Shown: piece by piece, positions 32,837-42,433 of the stretch
How positions within the stretch are numbered: position 1 is the first letter of the stretch
Layout of the letters: each line of letters opens with the position of its first letter
Source: Mycolicibacterium monacense
GTDB taxonomy: Bacteria > Actinomycetota > Actinomycetes > Mycobacteriales > Mycobacteriaceae
Direction: 5' to 3'
Length of the DNA stretch: 64,000 bases
NCBI RefSeq assembly: GCF_010731575.1
Contig: NZ_AP022617.1
Location: 930,001 to 994,000 of the forward strand
Notes under the pieces: generated by a model
Told to the model about the DNA's origin: nothing
Databases searched by the model: none
What the model saw: only the letters and a program-made list of their open reading frames with translations
Made by a program: the position numbers and the translations under genes

Positions 32837-33306
32837 ACCGACAGATCGCGGCGCAGTTTGGCGACGTGACCGGTGGCGCGCACGTTGTACTGCGCCTCGG
32901 CGATCTTGCCGTCCTCGTCGACGAGGAACGTCGAGCGGATGACGCCCTGAACGGTCTTGCCGTACATCGTCTTCTCGCCGAACGCGCCCCATGCGGTGAG
33001 CACCTCTTTGTCCGGGTCGGACAGCAGCGGGAAGGTCAGGCCCTCCTTGTCGCGGAACTTCGCGAGCTTGGCCGGTTTGTCGGGTGAGATGCCCACCACG
33101 TCGACACCCGCGTCGTTGAGTTCGGCGAGGTTGTCCCGGAAGTCGCAGGCCTGCTTGGTGCAGCCCGGCGTGGACGCGGCCGGGTAGAAGTACACGATGA
33201 CCTTGCGGCCCTTGTAGTTTGAGAGGTTGACGGTGTTCCCGTCGGCGTCGGGGAGGCTGAAGTCCGGTGCGGTGTCGCCTACCGCCAGGCGGGGGGTCTG
33301 AGGCAT
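32833..33306 (-). CDS. bcp: Peroxiredoxin Bcp (thioredoxin-dependent thiol peroxidase)
   Basis: This 157-residue thioredoxin-fold enzyme reduces hydroperoxides in the cytosol. The peroxidatic cysteine is C49 in STPGCTKQ, and the probable resolving cysteine is C54 five residues later, the classical Bcp/PrxQ arrangement. The N-terminal GDTAPDFSLPDADG and the RSTFLVDEDGKI strand are typical. It corresponds to Rv2521. It converges on the M20 peptidase gene, with overlapping stops, and is divergent from the DUF3618 gene at 33418, so both could share a promoter region of 110 bases. Confidence 0.95.
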   Translation of the reverse strand: MPQTPRLAVGDTAPDFSLPDADGNTVNLSNYKGRKVIVYFYPAASTPGCTKQACDFRDNLAELNDAGVDVVGISPDKPAKLAKFRDKEGLTFPLLSDPDKEVLTAWGAFGEKTMYGKTVQGVIRSTFLVDEDGKIAEAQYNVRATGHVAKLRRDLSV

Positions 33307-33417
33307 GGCTGTCCCTTCTGGTCGACCGGTGCCGTCGGCGTCACACCGGCTGATCTAGGGTAGTTCCGCAGGACGGGGACCAGACTGGGGACCCAGCACG
33401 GGAGTTGGAGGACAAAC

Positions 33418-33639
33418 GTGGCGGACCGGGATCCCGAGGCCATCAAGAAGGACATCGACGCTGCTCGCGACCAGTTGGCGCTGACCGTCGATTCGCTGGC
33501 CGAGCGGGCCAACCCACGCAGGTTGGCCGACGACATCAAGACTCAGGTGATCCGGTTCGTGTCCCAACCGCCGGTGGCGGTGTCGCTGGCCGGCGTGACC
33601 CTGCTCATCGTCGTGGTGGCGGTGCGCCGCCGCCGCTGA
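33418..33639 (+). CDS. DUF3618 small membrane protein (Rv2520c type)
   Basis: This is a 73-residue protein. The N-terminal half is a charged helix (DPEAIKKDIDAARDQLALTV, then DSLAERANPRRLADDIK), the DUF3618 hallmark. The C-terminal half is a single transmembrane helix (about 50-68) followed by RRRR, which should sit in the cytosol. Function is unknown; homologues are conserved in actinobacteria and sometimes lie near stress genes. GTG 33418 has GGAGGAC upstream, and a TAGGGT hexamer lies at 33356-33361. Position agrees with Rv2520c beside bcp. Confidence 0.85.
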   Translation: MADRDPEAIKKDIDAARDQLALTVDSLAERANPRRLADDIKTQVIRFVSQPPVAVSLAGVTLLIVVVAVRRRR

Positions 33640-33645
33640 CGGTCG

Positions 33646-33807
33646 TCAGCGGCGCCGGGACGGCAGCAGCCAGTCGACGAGGGACGGCCTCGGCGGATTG
33701 GCGCGCAGGCCGATGCGGCTGCAGCTCACCACCGCGACCGGGGTGGACGCGCCGGTGCGGTCACCCGGTGCCGGGAACGGCACGGTCGGAATTTGCACTG
33801 GCGTCAT
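33646..33807 (-). CDS. Possible small protein (53 aa)
   Basis: A short frame starting MTPVQIPTVPFPAPGDRTG and ending DWLLPSRRR. Codon third positions are very largely G or C, as in real genes here. GAGGA lies about 9 bases before the ATG, and its stop is placed 6 bases past the stop of the convergent DUF3618 gene. It has no membrane segment. I do not recognise it. Against it: 53 residues is short enough for chance in high-GC DNA. Confidence 0.4.
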   Translation of the reverse strand: MTPVQIPTVPFPAPGDRTGASTPVAVVSCSRIGLRANPPRPSLVDWLLPSRRR

Positions 33808-34405
33808 CAGCTAAGTCCTCGATCTTTCGGTGCGTGGCAGTGGCAAAACCGTCAGCTAACGCATGACGGTACCTGCCAGGATCGCGACTGGCCAGTTCGT
33901 TGCCCGAAATTGCGGGATGTGCGCTTGCCGCGGCAACCTTAAGGTAGTCCGCTGGCGTACCAGAGTAAGTTGCATTATGGTCAGTCAGCACATTGCGGGC
34001 GAAACCGGCCAGGGGTGGAGCAGAAGTCGACTCGATGTTCCCGTGCGGAACGAGCGGAATTGACTGCTGGCCGCCCGCCGCGCGTCGGTGGATCAGTCGG
34101 CGAACTCTTTAGCTCCTTGAACGTGGTCGCTGACCGGTGCTCGTGGCGAGTGGCGACCGCGTCGGTGTCCTGCAGCGGGCGCGAGGTCGGGCCCTCGGCC
34201 GAGCGCGATTGCCTCGGAGAAGTGGGGCTCTCAGCCAAAATTAAGGCAATTCGGCCAACGGGGTCGTCAATTAGGCGCTGTTCGCTTACCCTCACCCGAG
34301 GCGTCATACAGCAAATCTCGTATATGGGTGAGCGGCTCCGGCCGCGGCTCAGTACCGGACACGGCTCGAGCCGCCTGGATCCGGGTCATATAGGAGAGGG
34401 ATTTC
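33808..34405. other. Long intergenic region upstream of the PGRS gene
   Basis: About 600 bases with lower GC content than the genes around it. I see no convincing gene. It contains the palindrome CCTTAAGG near 33940, a TATGGT hexamer near 33976, and the inverted repeat CTCACCC (34291-34297) with GGGTGAG (34326-34332) around AT-rich sequence, just before the PGRS ribosome site. This is probably a long promoter and leader region. Confidence 0.4.
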
Positions 34406-37400
34406 GTGGCGGGCAGACATCGCAGTAGTGGCAAGGGGCAGCACCGACGCAAGGCGGAGGGGCCACGCGTCCTTCCGGTGTCGGGGTGGCTGAGCGCGGG
34501 GGCGGTCACCGTCGCGATGGGTGCGGCCATGATCGCAGGTGCCGGATTGGCGCAGGCCGATTCGACCTCGGGCAGCGATTCCTCGTCAGCCTCACAGCCG
34601 GCCAAGGGCGATACCGGCGCGTCCACTGACGGCGATCAGTCGTCACGGGACGACGGGGACGGCAAGAGGCGATTCGGCGCGACGATTTCCAGGATCGATC
34701 GCGACGACGCCGACGAGAGACCGCGCGGACACACTCGCCGCGCGAAGGACGACGACGGCGACACGAAGTCGATCAGGGACCTGAAGAAATCCCTCGCGGA
34801 TGCGTCGCGGTCGCGGGCGGCGGACGACAGTTCAGATGCGAGGACGACCGGCACCGGCAGCCCCGCGAACGAGGGCGCCGCATCCGATGGCGACACCGCG
34901 CCAGCGGCCCCCTCAGCCGACGCCCCCGCCGCCAACCGGGTCCTGGCAGCGACCGCGGCGAGAACGCCCGCGAAGCCGCTGACTCGACAGGACCCGGCTG
35001 TCGTGATCGGGAACGTCGTCGGGCTGTTCGTCGGCAATGGCACCGCTGATCGCCCCAACGCGGGATTGCTGCTCGGCAACGGTTACAGCTACACCGCGAC
35101 CACGTGCCCGGCGAGCACGGTGTGCTCCGGCGGCCACGGCGGTCTGCTGATAGGCAACGGCGGCAATGGCTTTCGCGGCGGCAACGGCGGCAACGCCGGG
35201 TTCATCGGTAACGGTGGGGCAGGCGGGGCCGGGGAGGCCGGCAGCAACAACGGTGCAGGCGGGCGTGGCGGCAGGGGTGGCCTGCTCGTCGGCAACGGTG
35301 GGGCAGGCGGCGCGGGCGCGGCCGGTGTAGCCGGTGTTCGCGGCGGAGACGGCGGCGCAGGCGGCGCGGGCGGTCACGCCGGGTTGTTGTCGATATACGG
35401 AACCGGCGGCGCGGGCGGGGCCGGTGGGATGGGCGCCAACGGTGCGGACGGCATCGACGGTGTGGCAGCGGGTGAGTGGGGCACCAGCGGTGTCGGCGGC
35501 GGCGCCGGTGGTGCCGGTGGTGTCGGTGGGCGCAGCGGCATGCTGTTCGGGTACGCCGGCGACGGCGGTATCGGCGGCGCGGCCGGTACCGGAGGCAGGG
35601 GCGGCAACGGGGTGAATGGCGCGGACGCCACCATCGCGGGCGCCGCAGGCGGTCGAGGCGGCGACGGCGGTAGCGGCGGAGCGGGTGGGATCGGCGGCGC
35701 CGGCGGCAGCGCCGGAGCGCAACGCGGGTTCGGCCGGGTCGGCGCCAACGGCGACGGCGGCGCCGGCGCGCGGGGTGGCGATGCGGGCACTCCCGGTGAC
35801 GGCGGGGACGGCAAGGCCGGCGATGCCGTGATCGTCAACGGCGGAGCTGGCGGAAACGGTGGCAACCCCGGCACGGTGGGCGCCGCCGGAATAGGCGGCG
35901 CCGCCGGCACCCGCAGGCTCGGCGGCGGCACGGCGGGTGCAAGTGGTGACGCCGGCGAAGCGGTGATCGGCCCGGTTGGCAACGGCGGAGACGGCGGCGC
36001 CGGATTCAGTCCCACTGCCGCCGGGGCCAGTGGCGGTGACGGCGGTGCGGGCGGTCATGGCGGCGCGATCGGCAACGGCGGTGCAGGCGGAGCGGGCGGC
36101 AACGGGGCGGCAGGCACCAACGGTTCCAACGCGATTGTGTTGACCCAGAACGTCATTCAACTCGGCGTCATCCCCGCGGAGAACGGTACTGCCGGCGGGA
36201 ACGGTGGAGTCGGCGGTGCGGGCGGCTTGGGCGGCTCGATCTCCGGCGACGGCGGCACCGGCGGGACCGGCGGCACGGGCGGGGCCGGCGGGAACGGCGG
36301 CGCCGGGGGCAATGGAGTGCACGGCGCGGACAGCAGCTTCCTGGCGCCCAACCCACGCGCTGGCGGTGACGGGACGAATGGCGGCGACGGCGGCAGCGGC
36401 GGCAGCGGCGGCACGGGTGGAGCAGGCGGCGGCACCGCGGCGGGCGGGTCGGGCCAGGCGGGACGTAACGGCGACGGCGGCGCGGGTGGGCGTGGCGGGA
36501 ACGCCGGGTCGGCCGGTAACGGCGGCAACGGCGGCAACGGGCTTTTCGGTGACGGTGCCGACGGCGGCAACGGCGGCGACCCGGGCACCCGCGGAGCGGG
36601 CGGCTCGCGCGGCGCGGCGGGCACCGGCGGCTACGCCGACAGCGGCAATGCCGGCGCCGCGGGCGTCGACGGCGCCGCGGTCACGAGCGGTGGCAACGGC
36701 GGCAACGGCGGCAACGGCGCCGACGGCGAGCTGGTCGGCAACGGCGGCAACGGCGGCAACGGCGGGGCGGTCGGCAACGGCGGCAACGGCGGCAACGGGG
36801 GCGACGGCGCGGCCGGCGCGGCGGGCGCTCACGCTGCCCACGGAGGCGGTGGTGCGGGCACTTCTGGATCGGCGGGTATGGATGGAGGTAACGGCGGGGC
36901 AGGCGGCCTCGGTGGATCGACGTCGGGCAACGGCGGCAACGGTGGTGCCGGCGGCAACGGCGGCAACGGCGGTCTCGGCGGTAACGGCGGCAACGGCAAG
37001 TCGGGTGATGGGTACCTCGACCCCGGCCAGCAAGGCGGCAATGGCGGCGAAGGTGGTTTCGCCGGTGACGGCGGCGTCGGCGGAGCGGGTGGCGCGGCAT
37101 TGGGTTCGGGTGATGGCGGCGCGGGCGGGGTCGGCGGTTCCGGCGGCATCGGCGGGAAGGGCGGGGCCGGCGGCCACGGCGGTCAGAACGGAGATCAGCC
37201 GCTCCCGGACGGCCCTATAGGCGGCGTTGCTCCCGACGCCGGCCATGGCGGCACCGGCGCGAGCGGCGGTCACGGCGGCTTCGGCGGCAGCGGTGGCGCC
37301 GGCGGTGCGGCTCACGGCTCGGGCAACGGTGGAGCCGGCGGCAAAGCAGGAGCGGCCGGCGCCGGTGGCTCCGGCGGTAGCGGCGGAGCGGGCGGACTCG

Positions 37401-38296
37401 ATGAGGACAACTACGAGACGTACGGCGGCCACGGCGGCAGCGCCGGCGACGGCGGGCCCGGCGGCTTCGCCGGTACCGGCGGCGCCGGCGGAGCGGCCAT
37501 GGGTGCAGGCAACGGCGGTGCCGGCGGCGACGGCGGGGCCGGCGCCAACGGTGGTGTCGGCGGCAGAGGTGGCGACGGCGGTTCCAGTGAAGGATGGATG
37601 TCCGGCTTAGGCGGCTGGGGCGGTGACGGCGGTGACGCCTCCGGGGGCGGAGCCGGCGGTGCCGGCGGTGCCGCGCACGGAACGGGGAGCGGTGGCGTCG
37701 GTGGCGCGGGTGACGTCGGCGGTGTCGGCGGCCTCGGCGGCGACGGCGGTCACGGTGGCGCGTACATCAACAACGGCAGAGCATCTGGGGGCGGCAAGGC
37801 CGGCGACGGCGGCCGTGGCGGGAGCGGTGGCTTGGGCGGCGACGGCGGCGATTCCGCGCTCGGACCCGCAGGCGCCGGTGGCACCGGTGGCAACGCCAAC
37901 GCCGGCGGCAAAGGCGGTAACGGTGGTAACGGCGGCACCGGCGGCTTCGGCGGCTTGTTCGGGACATCCCCCGGCTACGGCGGCCAAGGCCACAACGGCG
38001 GTAACGGTGGTGCGGGCGGCAATGGCGGCTGGGGCGGCGACGGCGGCGACTCCGGCGCCGACGCGGGCGGGGCCGGCGGGAACGGCGGGGACGGCGCCGC
38101 CGGCGGGAGCGGCGGCGCGGCGGGGCTGGGCGGAACGGGAAACCAGTGGGGCGCCGAACCCGGCGGACCCGGCAATCCAGGCTTAGCTGGACAGCCGGGC
38201 AGCGGCGGCAGCGCGGGCATCGGTGGCACCGGCGGCTCCGGCACGTCCGCCGGGGCGCCCGGCGACCACGGCGAGGAGGGGCCGAACGGCACCTAA
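34406..38296 (+). CDS. PGRS-type glycine-repeat protein with secretory, non-PE N-terminus
   Basis: This is a 1296-residue exported protein. The N-terminus is basic ([16 protein letters not shown]), followed by a hydrophobic segment (about 27-50) ending GAGLAQA, a likely Sec signal. Residues about 52-170 are a charged, disordered Ser/Asp-rich region. The part from about 180 on starts with [20 protein letters not shown] and [18 protein letters not shown], as PGRS regions do, and continues to the end with GGAGG/GGNGG-type repeats, roughly 1100 residues. There is no PE domain. PGRS domains fold as glycine-rich sandwich helices on the cell surface. GTG 34406 has GGAGAGGG upstream. In M. tuberculosis the equivalent slot, between Rv2520c and Rv2518c, holds PE26. 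Confidence 0.88.
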   Translation: MAGRHRSSGKGQHRRKAEGPRVLPVSGWLSAGAVTVAMGAAMIAGAGLAQADSTSGSDSSSASQPAKGDTGASTDGDQSSRDDGDGKRRFGATISRIDRDDADERPRGHTRRAKDDDGDTKSIRDLKKSLADASRSRAADDSSDARTTGTGSPANEGAASDGDTAPAAPSADAPAANRVLAATAARTPAKPLTRQDPAVVIGNVVGLFVGNGTADRPNAGLLLGNGYSYTATTCPASTVCSGGHGGLLIGNGGNGFRGGNGGNAGFIGNGGAGGAGEAGSNNGAGGRGGRGGLLVGNGGAGGAGAAGVAGVRGGDGGAGGAGGHAGLLSIYGTGGAGGAGGMGANGADGIDGVAAGEWGTSGVGGGAGGAGGVGGRSGMLFGYAGDGGIGGAAGTGGRGGNGVNGADATIAGAAGGRGGDGGSGGAGGIGGAGGSAGAQRGFGRVGANGDGGAGARGGDAGTPGDGGDGKAGDAVIVNGGAGGNGGNPGTVGAAGIGGAAGTRRLGGGTAGASGDAGEAVIGPVGNGGDGGAGFSPTAAGASGGDGGAGGHGGAIGNGGAGGAGGNGAAGTNGSNAIVLTQNVIQLGVIPAENGTAGGNGGVGGAGGLGGSISGDGGTGGTGGTGGAGGNGGAGGNGVHGADSSFLAPNPRAGGDGTNGGDGGSGGSGGTGGAGGGTAAGGSGQAGRNGDGGAGGRGGNAGSAGNGGNGGNGLFGDGADGGNGGDPGTRGAGGSRGAAGTGGYADSGNAGAAGVDGAAVTSGGNGGNGGNGADGELVGNGGNGGNGGAVGNGGNGGNGGDGAAGAAGAHAAHGGGGAGTSGSAGMDGGNGGAGGLGGSTSGNGGNGGAGGNGGNGGLGGNGGNGKSGDGYLDPGQQGGNGGEGGFAGDGGVGGAGGAALGSGDGGAGGVGGSGGIGGKGGAGGHGGQNGDQPLPDGPIGGVAPDAGHGGTGASGGHGGFGGSGGAGGAAHGSGNGGAGGKAGAAGAGGSGGSGGAGGLDEDNYETYGGHGGSAGDGGPGGFAGTGGAGGAAMGAGNGGAGGDGGAGANGGVGGRGGDGGSSEGWMSGLGGWGGDGGDASGGGAGGAGGAAHGTGSGGVGGAGDVGGVGGLGGDGGHGGAYINNGRASGGGKAGDGGRGGSGGLGGDGGDSALGPAGAGGTGGNANAGGKGGNGGNGGTGGFGGLFGTSPGYGGQGHNGGNGGAGGNGGWGGDGGDSGADAGGAGGNGGDGAAGGSGGAAGLGGTGNQWGAEPGGPGNPGLAGQPGSGGSAGIGGTGGSGTSAGAPGDHGEEGPNGT

Positions 38297-38370
38297 GGCA
38301 TCACACTGGGTCGGTCGGCGCGTACTGGGCGCCGACCGACCTGGGGCAAGCCAAGCAACGGTCCGAAACG

Positions 38371-38400
38371 ACGAAAGCCCCGCCGAGGCGAGGCTTTCGT
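38371..38400 (+). terminator. Stem-loop downstream of the PGRS gene and tRNA-Lys
   Basis: Arms ACGAAAGCC (38371-38379) and GGCTTTCGT (38392-38400) are perfectly complementary around a GC-rich loop that can itself pair. It lies 75 bases after the PGRS stop and 5 bases past the 3' end of tRNA-Lys on the other strand, so it could serve both. Confidence 0.65.
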
Positions 38401-38405
38401 GGTGG

Positions 38406-38478
<73 letters not shown>

Positions 38479-38578
38479 GCGGGGAAGACGATAACAGGAC
38501 TTCGGCCGTGAGGTGAAATCGCGTCGTCGCGTGGGTATCCACGGATCTCACCGGCAGGCTGCATGTCGGTGCTGCCAG

Positions 38579-38584
38579 TAGACT
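38579..38584 (+). promoter_or_regulatory. -10 element of the ldtB promoter
   Basis: TAGACT is a strong match to the mycobacterial -10 consensus. A transcript from about 38591 would have a leader of 48 bases that contains GGAGA 7 bases before ATG 38639. With the tRNA and the hairpin, this accounts for the 342-base gap after the PGRS gene. Confidence 0.55.
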
Positions 38585-38638
38585 GTGGCACTGAGAAATC
38601 CGTGTGAGTAGAACCCTGGGTGTGAGGTGGAGAAGACA

Positions 38639-39859
38639 ATGTGGCAGGTCCGTTCGGTGACCCGTCCGCGGCGGCAACGAGCCTGGTGGGCGGGCATGCT
38701 GGTGGTTCCCGCCATGGTGCTGGGGCTCACCTCGTGTTCGAGCGACTCGGAGGAACAGGCTCAGCAGGTCATCACCGACAAGGGCACCCCGTTCGGTGAC
38801 CTGTTGGTGCCGAAGCTCACGTCTTCGGTGACCGACGGGGCCGTGGGCGTCGCGGTGGACAGTCCGGTCACCGTCGCGGCCGAAGGTGGCGTCCTGGGCT
38901 CGGTGACGATGGTCAACGAGGACGGTGAGGCCGTCTCGGGCAAGTTGAGCCAGGACGGGCTGACCTGGGCCACCACCGAGCCGCTCGGCTACAACAAGAG
39001 CTATACGCTCACCGCGAAGTCGATGGGCCTCGGCGGTGTCACCAGCAGGCAGATGACGTTCGAGACGCATTCGCCGGAGAACCTGACGATGCCCTACGTC
39101 CTGCCCAACGAGGGTGAGGTCGTCGGCGTCGGTCAGCCGGTGGCGATCCGGTTCGACGAGAACATCACCAACCGGTTGGCGGCGCAGCGGGCCATCTCGG
39201 TGAAGACGGACCCGCCCGTCGAGGGTGCGTTCTACTGGCTGAGCAACCAGGAGGTCCGCTGGCGTCCCGCGGAGTACTGGGAGCCGGGCACCAAGGTCCA
39301 GGTCGAGGTGAACACCTACGGCGTCGACCTCGGTGACGGGCTGTTCGGCCAGGACAACGTCAAGACCCAGTTCACCGTCGGTGACCAGGTCGTCGCCACC
39401 GCCGACGACTCGACGAAGACACTGACGGTCCGGCGGAACGGCGCCGTCGTCAAGACCATGCCGATCTCGATGGGCAAGAACAGCACCCCGACCAACAACG
39501 GGACCTACATCATCGGCGACCGGTACTCGCATCTGGTGATGGACTCGTCGACCTACGGGGTGCCGGTCAACTCGCCCAACGGTTATCGCACCGAGGTGGA
39601 TTGGGCCACCCAGATGTCCTACAGCGGTATCTACGTCCACTCCGCGCCGTGGTCGGTGGGCTCGCAGGGGCAAAGCAACGTCAGCCACGGGTGCCTCAAC
39701 GTCAGCCCGTCGAACGCCAAGTGGTTCTTCGACAACACCAAGCGCGGGGACATCGTCGAGGTCGTCAACACCGTCGGTTCGGTACTGCCGGGCACCGACG
39801 GTCTCGGCGACTGGAACATCCCGTGGGAGCAGTGGCAGGCCGGTAACGCCGGAGTCTGA
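38639..39859 (+). CDS. ldtB: L,D-transpeptidase LdtB (LdtMt2/LppS type)
   Basis: This 406-residue lipoprotein forms 3-3 crosslinks in peptidoglycan and is the target of carbapenems. The N-terminus has a signal anchor and a lipobox LTSC ([12 protein letters not shown]). Two immunoglobulin-like domains follow (about 50-150 and 150-250), then the YkuD catalytic domain with YVHSAPWS and the active-site motif SHGCLNVS, whose nucleophile is Cys352. The C-terminal extension ends [13 protein letters not shown]. This matches Rv2518c as I remember it. I chose ATG 38639 because GGAGA lies 7 bases upstream. GTG 38627 is an alternative. A strong terminator follows directly. Confidence 0.95.
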   Translation: MWQVRSVTRPRRQRAWWAGMLVVPAMVLGLTSCSSDSEEQAQQVITDKGTPFGDLLVPKLTSSVTDGAVGVAVDSPVTVAAEGGVLGSVTMVNEDGEAVSGKLSQDGLTWATTEPLGYNKSYTLTAKSMGLGGVTSRQMTFETHSPENLTMPYVLPNEGEVVGVGQPVAIRFDENITNRLAAQRAISVKTDPPVEGAFYWLSNQEVRWRPAEYWEPGTKVQVEVNTYGVDLGDGLFGQDNVKTQFTVGDQVVATADDSTKTLTVRRNGAVVKTMPISMGKNSTPTNNGTYIIGDRYSHLVMDSSTYGVPVNSPNGYRTEVDWATQMSYSGIYVHSAPWSVGSQGQSNVSHGCLNVSPSNAKWFFDNTKRGDIVEVVNTVGSVLPGTDGLGDWNIPWEQWQAGNAGV

Positions 39860-39870
39860 CCCCGAGACGA

Positions 39871-39906
39871 AAGAAGCGCCTCACCTTTTCAGGTGAGGCG
39901 CTTCTT
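39871..39906 (+). terminator. Strong hairpin terminator after ldtB
   Basis: A perfect 15-base stem, AAGAAGCGCCTCACC (39871-39885) with its complement (39892-39906), around the loop TTTTCA. It begins 12 bases after the ldtB stop and ends 10 bases before the 3' end of tRNA-His on the opposite strand, so it may be bidirectional. Confidence 0.85.
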
Positions 39907-39915
39907 CGTACTTCG

Positions 39916-39989
39916 GGTGGCTGACGGGACTCGAACCCGCGACAGCCAGGATCACAACCTGGTGCTCTACCAACTGAACTACAGCCACC
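39916..39989 (-). tRNA. tRNA-His (anticodon GTG)
   Basis: Full cloverleaf: acceptor GTGGCTG/CAGCCAC, D-arm GTTC-AGTTGGTA-GAGC, anticodon stem CCAGG/CCTGG with loop TTGTGAT, and T-loop GGTTCGAGT. The extra G at position -1, opposite discriminator C, is encoded at 39989, the identity element of histidine tRNAs. The anticodon GTG reads CAC/CAT. Confidence 0.96.
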
Positions 39990-40027
39990 ATCGCTGCGGA
40001 CCCACCGGGCCGCGCAGCCCGTCGATC

Positions 40028-40675
40028 TTAACCGGTCGTGTGCCCTGCGGCCGAATCGGTATCCGCCGCGTCCTTGCCGGGCGGGCCGAGCTCGGCGGCG
40101 ATCGCGGCGATATCGCTGGTCGACGGGCCGGGCGGAGCGACGAACGCCGTCTGCCGGTAGTACTTCAGCTCGCGGATCGACTCGTGGATGTCGGCCAGCG
40201 CGCGGTGCGCAAGACCTTTCTCGGGCTGACCGAAGTAGATCCGCGGATACCACCGGCGGCACAACTCCTTGATCGAGCTGACGTCGATCATTCGGTAGTG
40301 CAGATAGTCGTCGAGTTTGGCCATGTCGCGGGCGATGAACCCGCGGTCGGTGGCGATCGAGTTCCCGGCCAGCGGCGCCGTCTTGGCCTGTTTGACGTGC
40401 CCGCGGATGTAGTCGAGCACCATCTCCTCGGCCGTCGCGAGGTCGACCGTGGAGGCACGCACCTCCTCGATCAGCCCCGAGCGGGTGTGCATCTCGGTCA
40501 CCACCGGGATCATGGCGTCGAGCGCCTCGTCGGGCGCGTGGATCACCACGTCGAGCCCGTCGCCGAGGATGTTCAGGTCGGCATCGGTGACCAGCACCGC
40601 GATCTCGATGAGCAGATCCGACCTCAGATCCAGGCCGGTCATCTCGCAGTCGATCCACACCAGTTCGTCACGCAC
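40028..40675 (-). CDS. orn: Oligoribonuclease
   Basis: This 215-residue DEDDh 3'-5' exonuclease degrades 2-5 nucleotide RNAs and pGpG-type dinucleotides in the cytosol. The Exo I motif is [11 protein letters not shown] (D9 and E11), Exo II is around [10 protein letters not shown], and Exo III has the general-base histidine and aspartate in [12 protein letters not shown]. The last 30 residues ([16 protein letters not shown] and on) form a hydrophilic extension beyond the E. coli length, usual in mycobacteria. GTG 40675 is the first start in frame. It is divergent from the HerA-like ATPase at 40756 with 80 bases between, as for Rv2511 and Rv2510c. Confidence 0.95.
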   Translation of the reverse strand: MRDELVWIDCEMTGLDLRSDLLIEIAVLVTDADLNILGDGLDVVIHAPDEALDAMIPVVTEMHTRSGLIEEVRASTVDLATAEEMVLDYIRGHVKQAKTAPLAGNSIATDRGFIARDMAKLDDYLHYRMIDVSSIKELCRRWYPRIYFGQPEKGLAHRALADIHESIRELKYYRQTAFVAPPGPSTSDIAAIAAELGPPGKDAADTDSAAGHTTG

Positions 40676-40742
40676 AGCGAATCAGGGTATTCGCCCCCGC
40701 CGCGGATGTGCGCCGACACCCGTCACTGCGGACCGTCCCCAG

Positions 40743-40748
40743 TAGGGT
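40743..40748 (+). promoter_or_regulatory. -10 element for leaderless HerA-like gene
   Basis: TAGGGT ends 7 bases before ATG 40756 and no ribosome site is present, so the transcript probably begins with the start codon. Confidence 0.5.
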
Positions 40749-40755
40749 CAGCGCC

Positions 40756-42327
40756 ATGACCAGTGAGTCGACTGACGGCCGCGCCGCCGGGATCGCCGCG
40801 GGCTACGCCACCGAAGGCCAGGCGCTGGAGTTGGGCACCGTCGTCGTCGACGGCGTGGCCGATCCGGCCGCCCGGGTGCGGATCCCGCTGGCGACCGTGA
40901 ACCGTCACGGCCTGGTCGCCGGCGCGACCGGCACCGGCAAGACGAAGTCGCTGCAGGTGCTCGCCGAACAGTTGTCGGCCGCGGGCGTGCCGGTGCTGAT
41001 GGCCGATGTGAAAGGCGATCTGTCCGGGCTGGCCCGGCCCGGTGAACCCGGTGAGAAGGTCTCCGAACGGGCCGCCGACACCGGCGACGCCTGGACTCCG
41101 ACGGCGTACCCGGTCGAGTTCCTGACCCTTGGAACCGGCGGTGTCGGGGTGCCGGTGCGCGCCACGGTGTCCAGCTTCGGCCCGATCCTGCTGTCGAAGG
41201 TGTTGGGGCTCAATCAGACTCAGGAGTCGACGCTCGGTTTGATCTTCCACTGGGCCGACCAGAAGGGGTTGCCGCTGCTCGATCTGAAGGATCTGCGGTC
41301 GGTGATCCACTTCCTCACCAGCGAAGAGGGGAAACCCGAACTCAAGGCGCTCGGGGCTGTGTCCTCGACGACGGCCGGGGTGATTTTGCGCACGCTGATC
41401 AACCTCGAGGCCGAGGGGGCGGACACCTTCTTCGGTGAACCCGAGTTCGAACCCGACGATCTGCTGCGCCTCCACGCTGACGGCCGCGGCGTCGTCACAT
41501 TGCTCGAACTGGGCAGCCAGGCCGCCCGCCCGGTGCTGTTCTCCACCTTCCTCATGTGGGTGCTGGCCGATCTGTTCACGACGCTGCCGGAGGTCGGTGA
41601 CCTCGACAAGCCGAAGCTCGTGTTCTTCTTCGACGAGGCGCACCTGCTGTTCGCGGACGCGTCGAAGGCGTTCCTCGAACAGGTCGAACAGACCGTCAAG
41701 CTGATCCGGTCCAAGGGCGTCGGCGTGTTCTTCTGCACGCAACTGCCGACCGACGTACCCAACGGCGTGCTGTCACAACTCGGCGCGCGGGTGCAGCACG
41801 CGTTGCGCGCGTTCACCCCGGACGACGAGAAGGCGCTGCGCAAGACCGTCCGCACCTACCCGAAAACCGATGTCTACGACCTGCAGTCGGCGCTGTCGAC
41901 GCTGGGTATCGGCGAGGCGATCGTCACGGTGCTCTCCGAGCAGGGCGTCCCGACGCCGGTGGCGTGGACGCGGATGCGGGCCCCGCGGTCGCTGATGGAC
42001 ACCATCGGCGCCGAGGCGATCACGGCCGCCGCCACGGCCAGCCCGCTGCAGGCCGAGTACGGCCAGACCGTCGACCGTGAATCCGCCTACGAGCGGCTGG
42101 CCGCCCGGTTGGCGCCGCCGCCGGCCGCGCCGCCCGCGGACCTGCCGCCGGTTCCGCCGCCGTACGATATTCCGCCCATGCCCGCGCCCGCGCCGGAGCC
42201 GGGTCTGTTCGACAAGGTGATGGACAGCCCGGCCTTCAAGAGCGCGATGCGGTCAGCGGGCACCGTCATCGGCCGCGAGATCACCCGCAGCATCTTCGGC
42301 ACCGGTCGCCGGCGCCGCCGTCGTTAG
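40756..42327 (+). CDS. HerA-like ATPase, DUF853 family (Rv2510c type)
   Basis: This is a 523-residue P-loop ATPase of the HerA/FtsK-like superfamily, DUF853 subgroup. Walker A is GATGTGKT (residues 56-63), Walker B is KLVFFFDEAHLLF, and a sensor-like region CTQLPTDVPNGVLSQLGARV follows. The C-terminal 90 residues are proline-rich and end in a helix and RRRRRR. Such proteins are annotated as nucleoside-triphosphate hydrolases or bipolar DNA helicases, but DUF853 has no firmly known role. No HerA partner nuclease (NurA) or phage-defence genes lie nearby, so I see this as housekeeping. The longer frame to 40708 is rejected in favour of the leaderless ATG 40756. Confidence 0.88.
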   Translation: MTSESTDGRAAGIAAGYATEGQALELGTVVVDGVADPAARVRIPLATVNRHGLVAGATGTGKTKSLQVLAEQLSAAGVPVLMADVKGDLSGLARPGEPGEKVSERAADTGDAWTPTAYPVEFLTLGTGGVGVPVRATVSSFGPILLSKVLGLNQTQESTLGLIFHWADQKGLPLLDLKDLRSVIHFLTSEEGKPELKALGAVSSTTAGVILRTLINLEAEGADTFFGEPEFEPDDLLRLHADGRGVVTLLELGSQAARPVLFSTFLMWVLADLFTTLPEVGDLDKPKLVFFFDEAHLLFADASKAFLEQVEQTVKLIRSKGVGVFFCTQLPTDVPNGVLSQLGARVQHALRAFTPDDEKALRKTVRTYPKTDVYDLQSALSTLGIGEAIVTVLSEQGVPTPVAWTRMRAPRSLMDTIGAEAITAAATASPLQAEYGQTVDRESAYERLAARLAPPPAAPPADLPPVPPPYDIPPMPAPAPEPGLFDKVMDSPAFKSAMRSAGTVIGREITRSIFGTGRRRRRR

Positions 42328-42384
42328 TTGTCGACACCCTCGCCGACATCAGACTTCTGACACGCCGGGGCGCCCATATGCGTA

Positions 42385-42433
42385 CCGGAACCTTATTCCG
42401 GCGCGAGTAGGCGACGGCGCGGGTAAGCCGTCG
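42385..42433. terminator. Two hairpins between convergent HerA-like and SDR genes
   Basis: CCGGAA-CCTTA-TTCCGG (42385-42401) and CGACGGC/GCCGTCG (42412-42418 with 42427-42433) lie in the 106-base convergent gap. The second directly follows the SDR stop on the minus strand; the first could serve the HerA-like gene. Confidence 0.55.

Noticed and set aside
33761..33991. A 76-codon minus-strand frame in the gap before the PGRS gene
   Set aside because: Third-position GC is low for this genome, no ribosome site was seen, and it conflicts with the better small frame at 33646-33807.
34913..37432. An 839-codon minus-strand frame
   Set aside because: It is a shadow of the PGRS repeats; the repetitive A/T/V composition follows from the GGC/GGN repeats on the other strand.
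35100..38280. Short regular repeats that could look like a CRISPR array
   Set aside because: The repeats are coding, without constant spacer-repeat geometry, and are explained by the glycine-rich PGRS domain. No cas genes are present.
40756..42327. HerA-like ATPase as part of a phage-defence system
   Set aside because: No NurA, SIR2, DUF4297 or other defence partner is adjacent, and the gene sits in conserved housekeeping synteny with orn.
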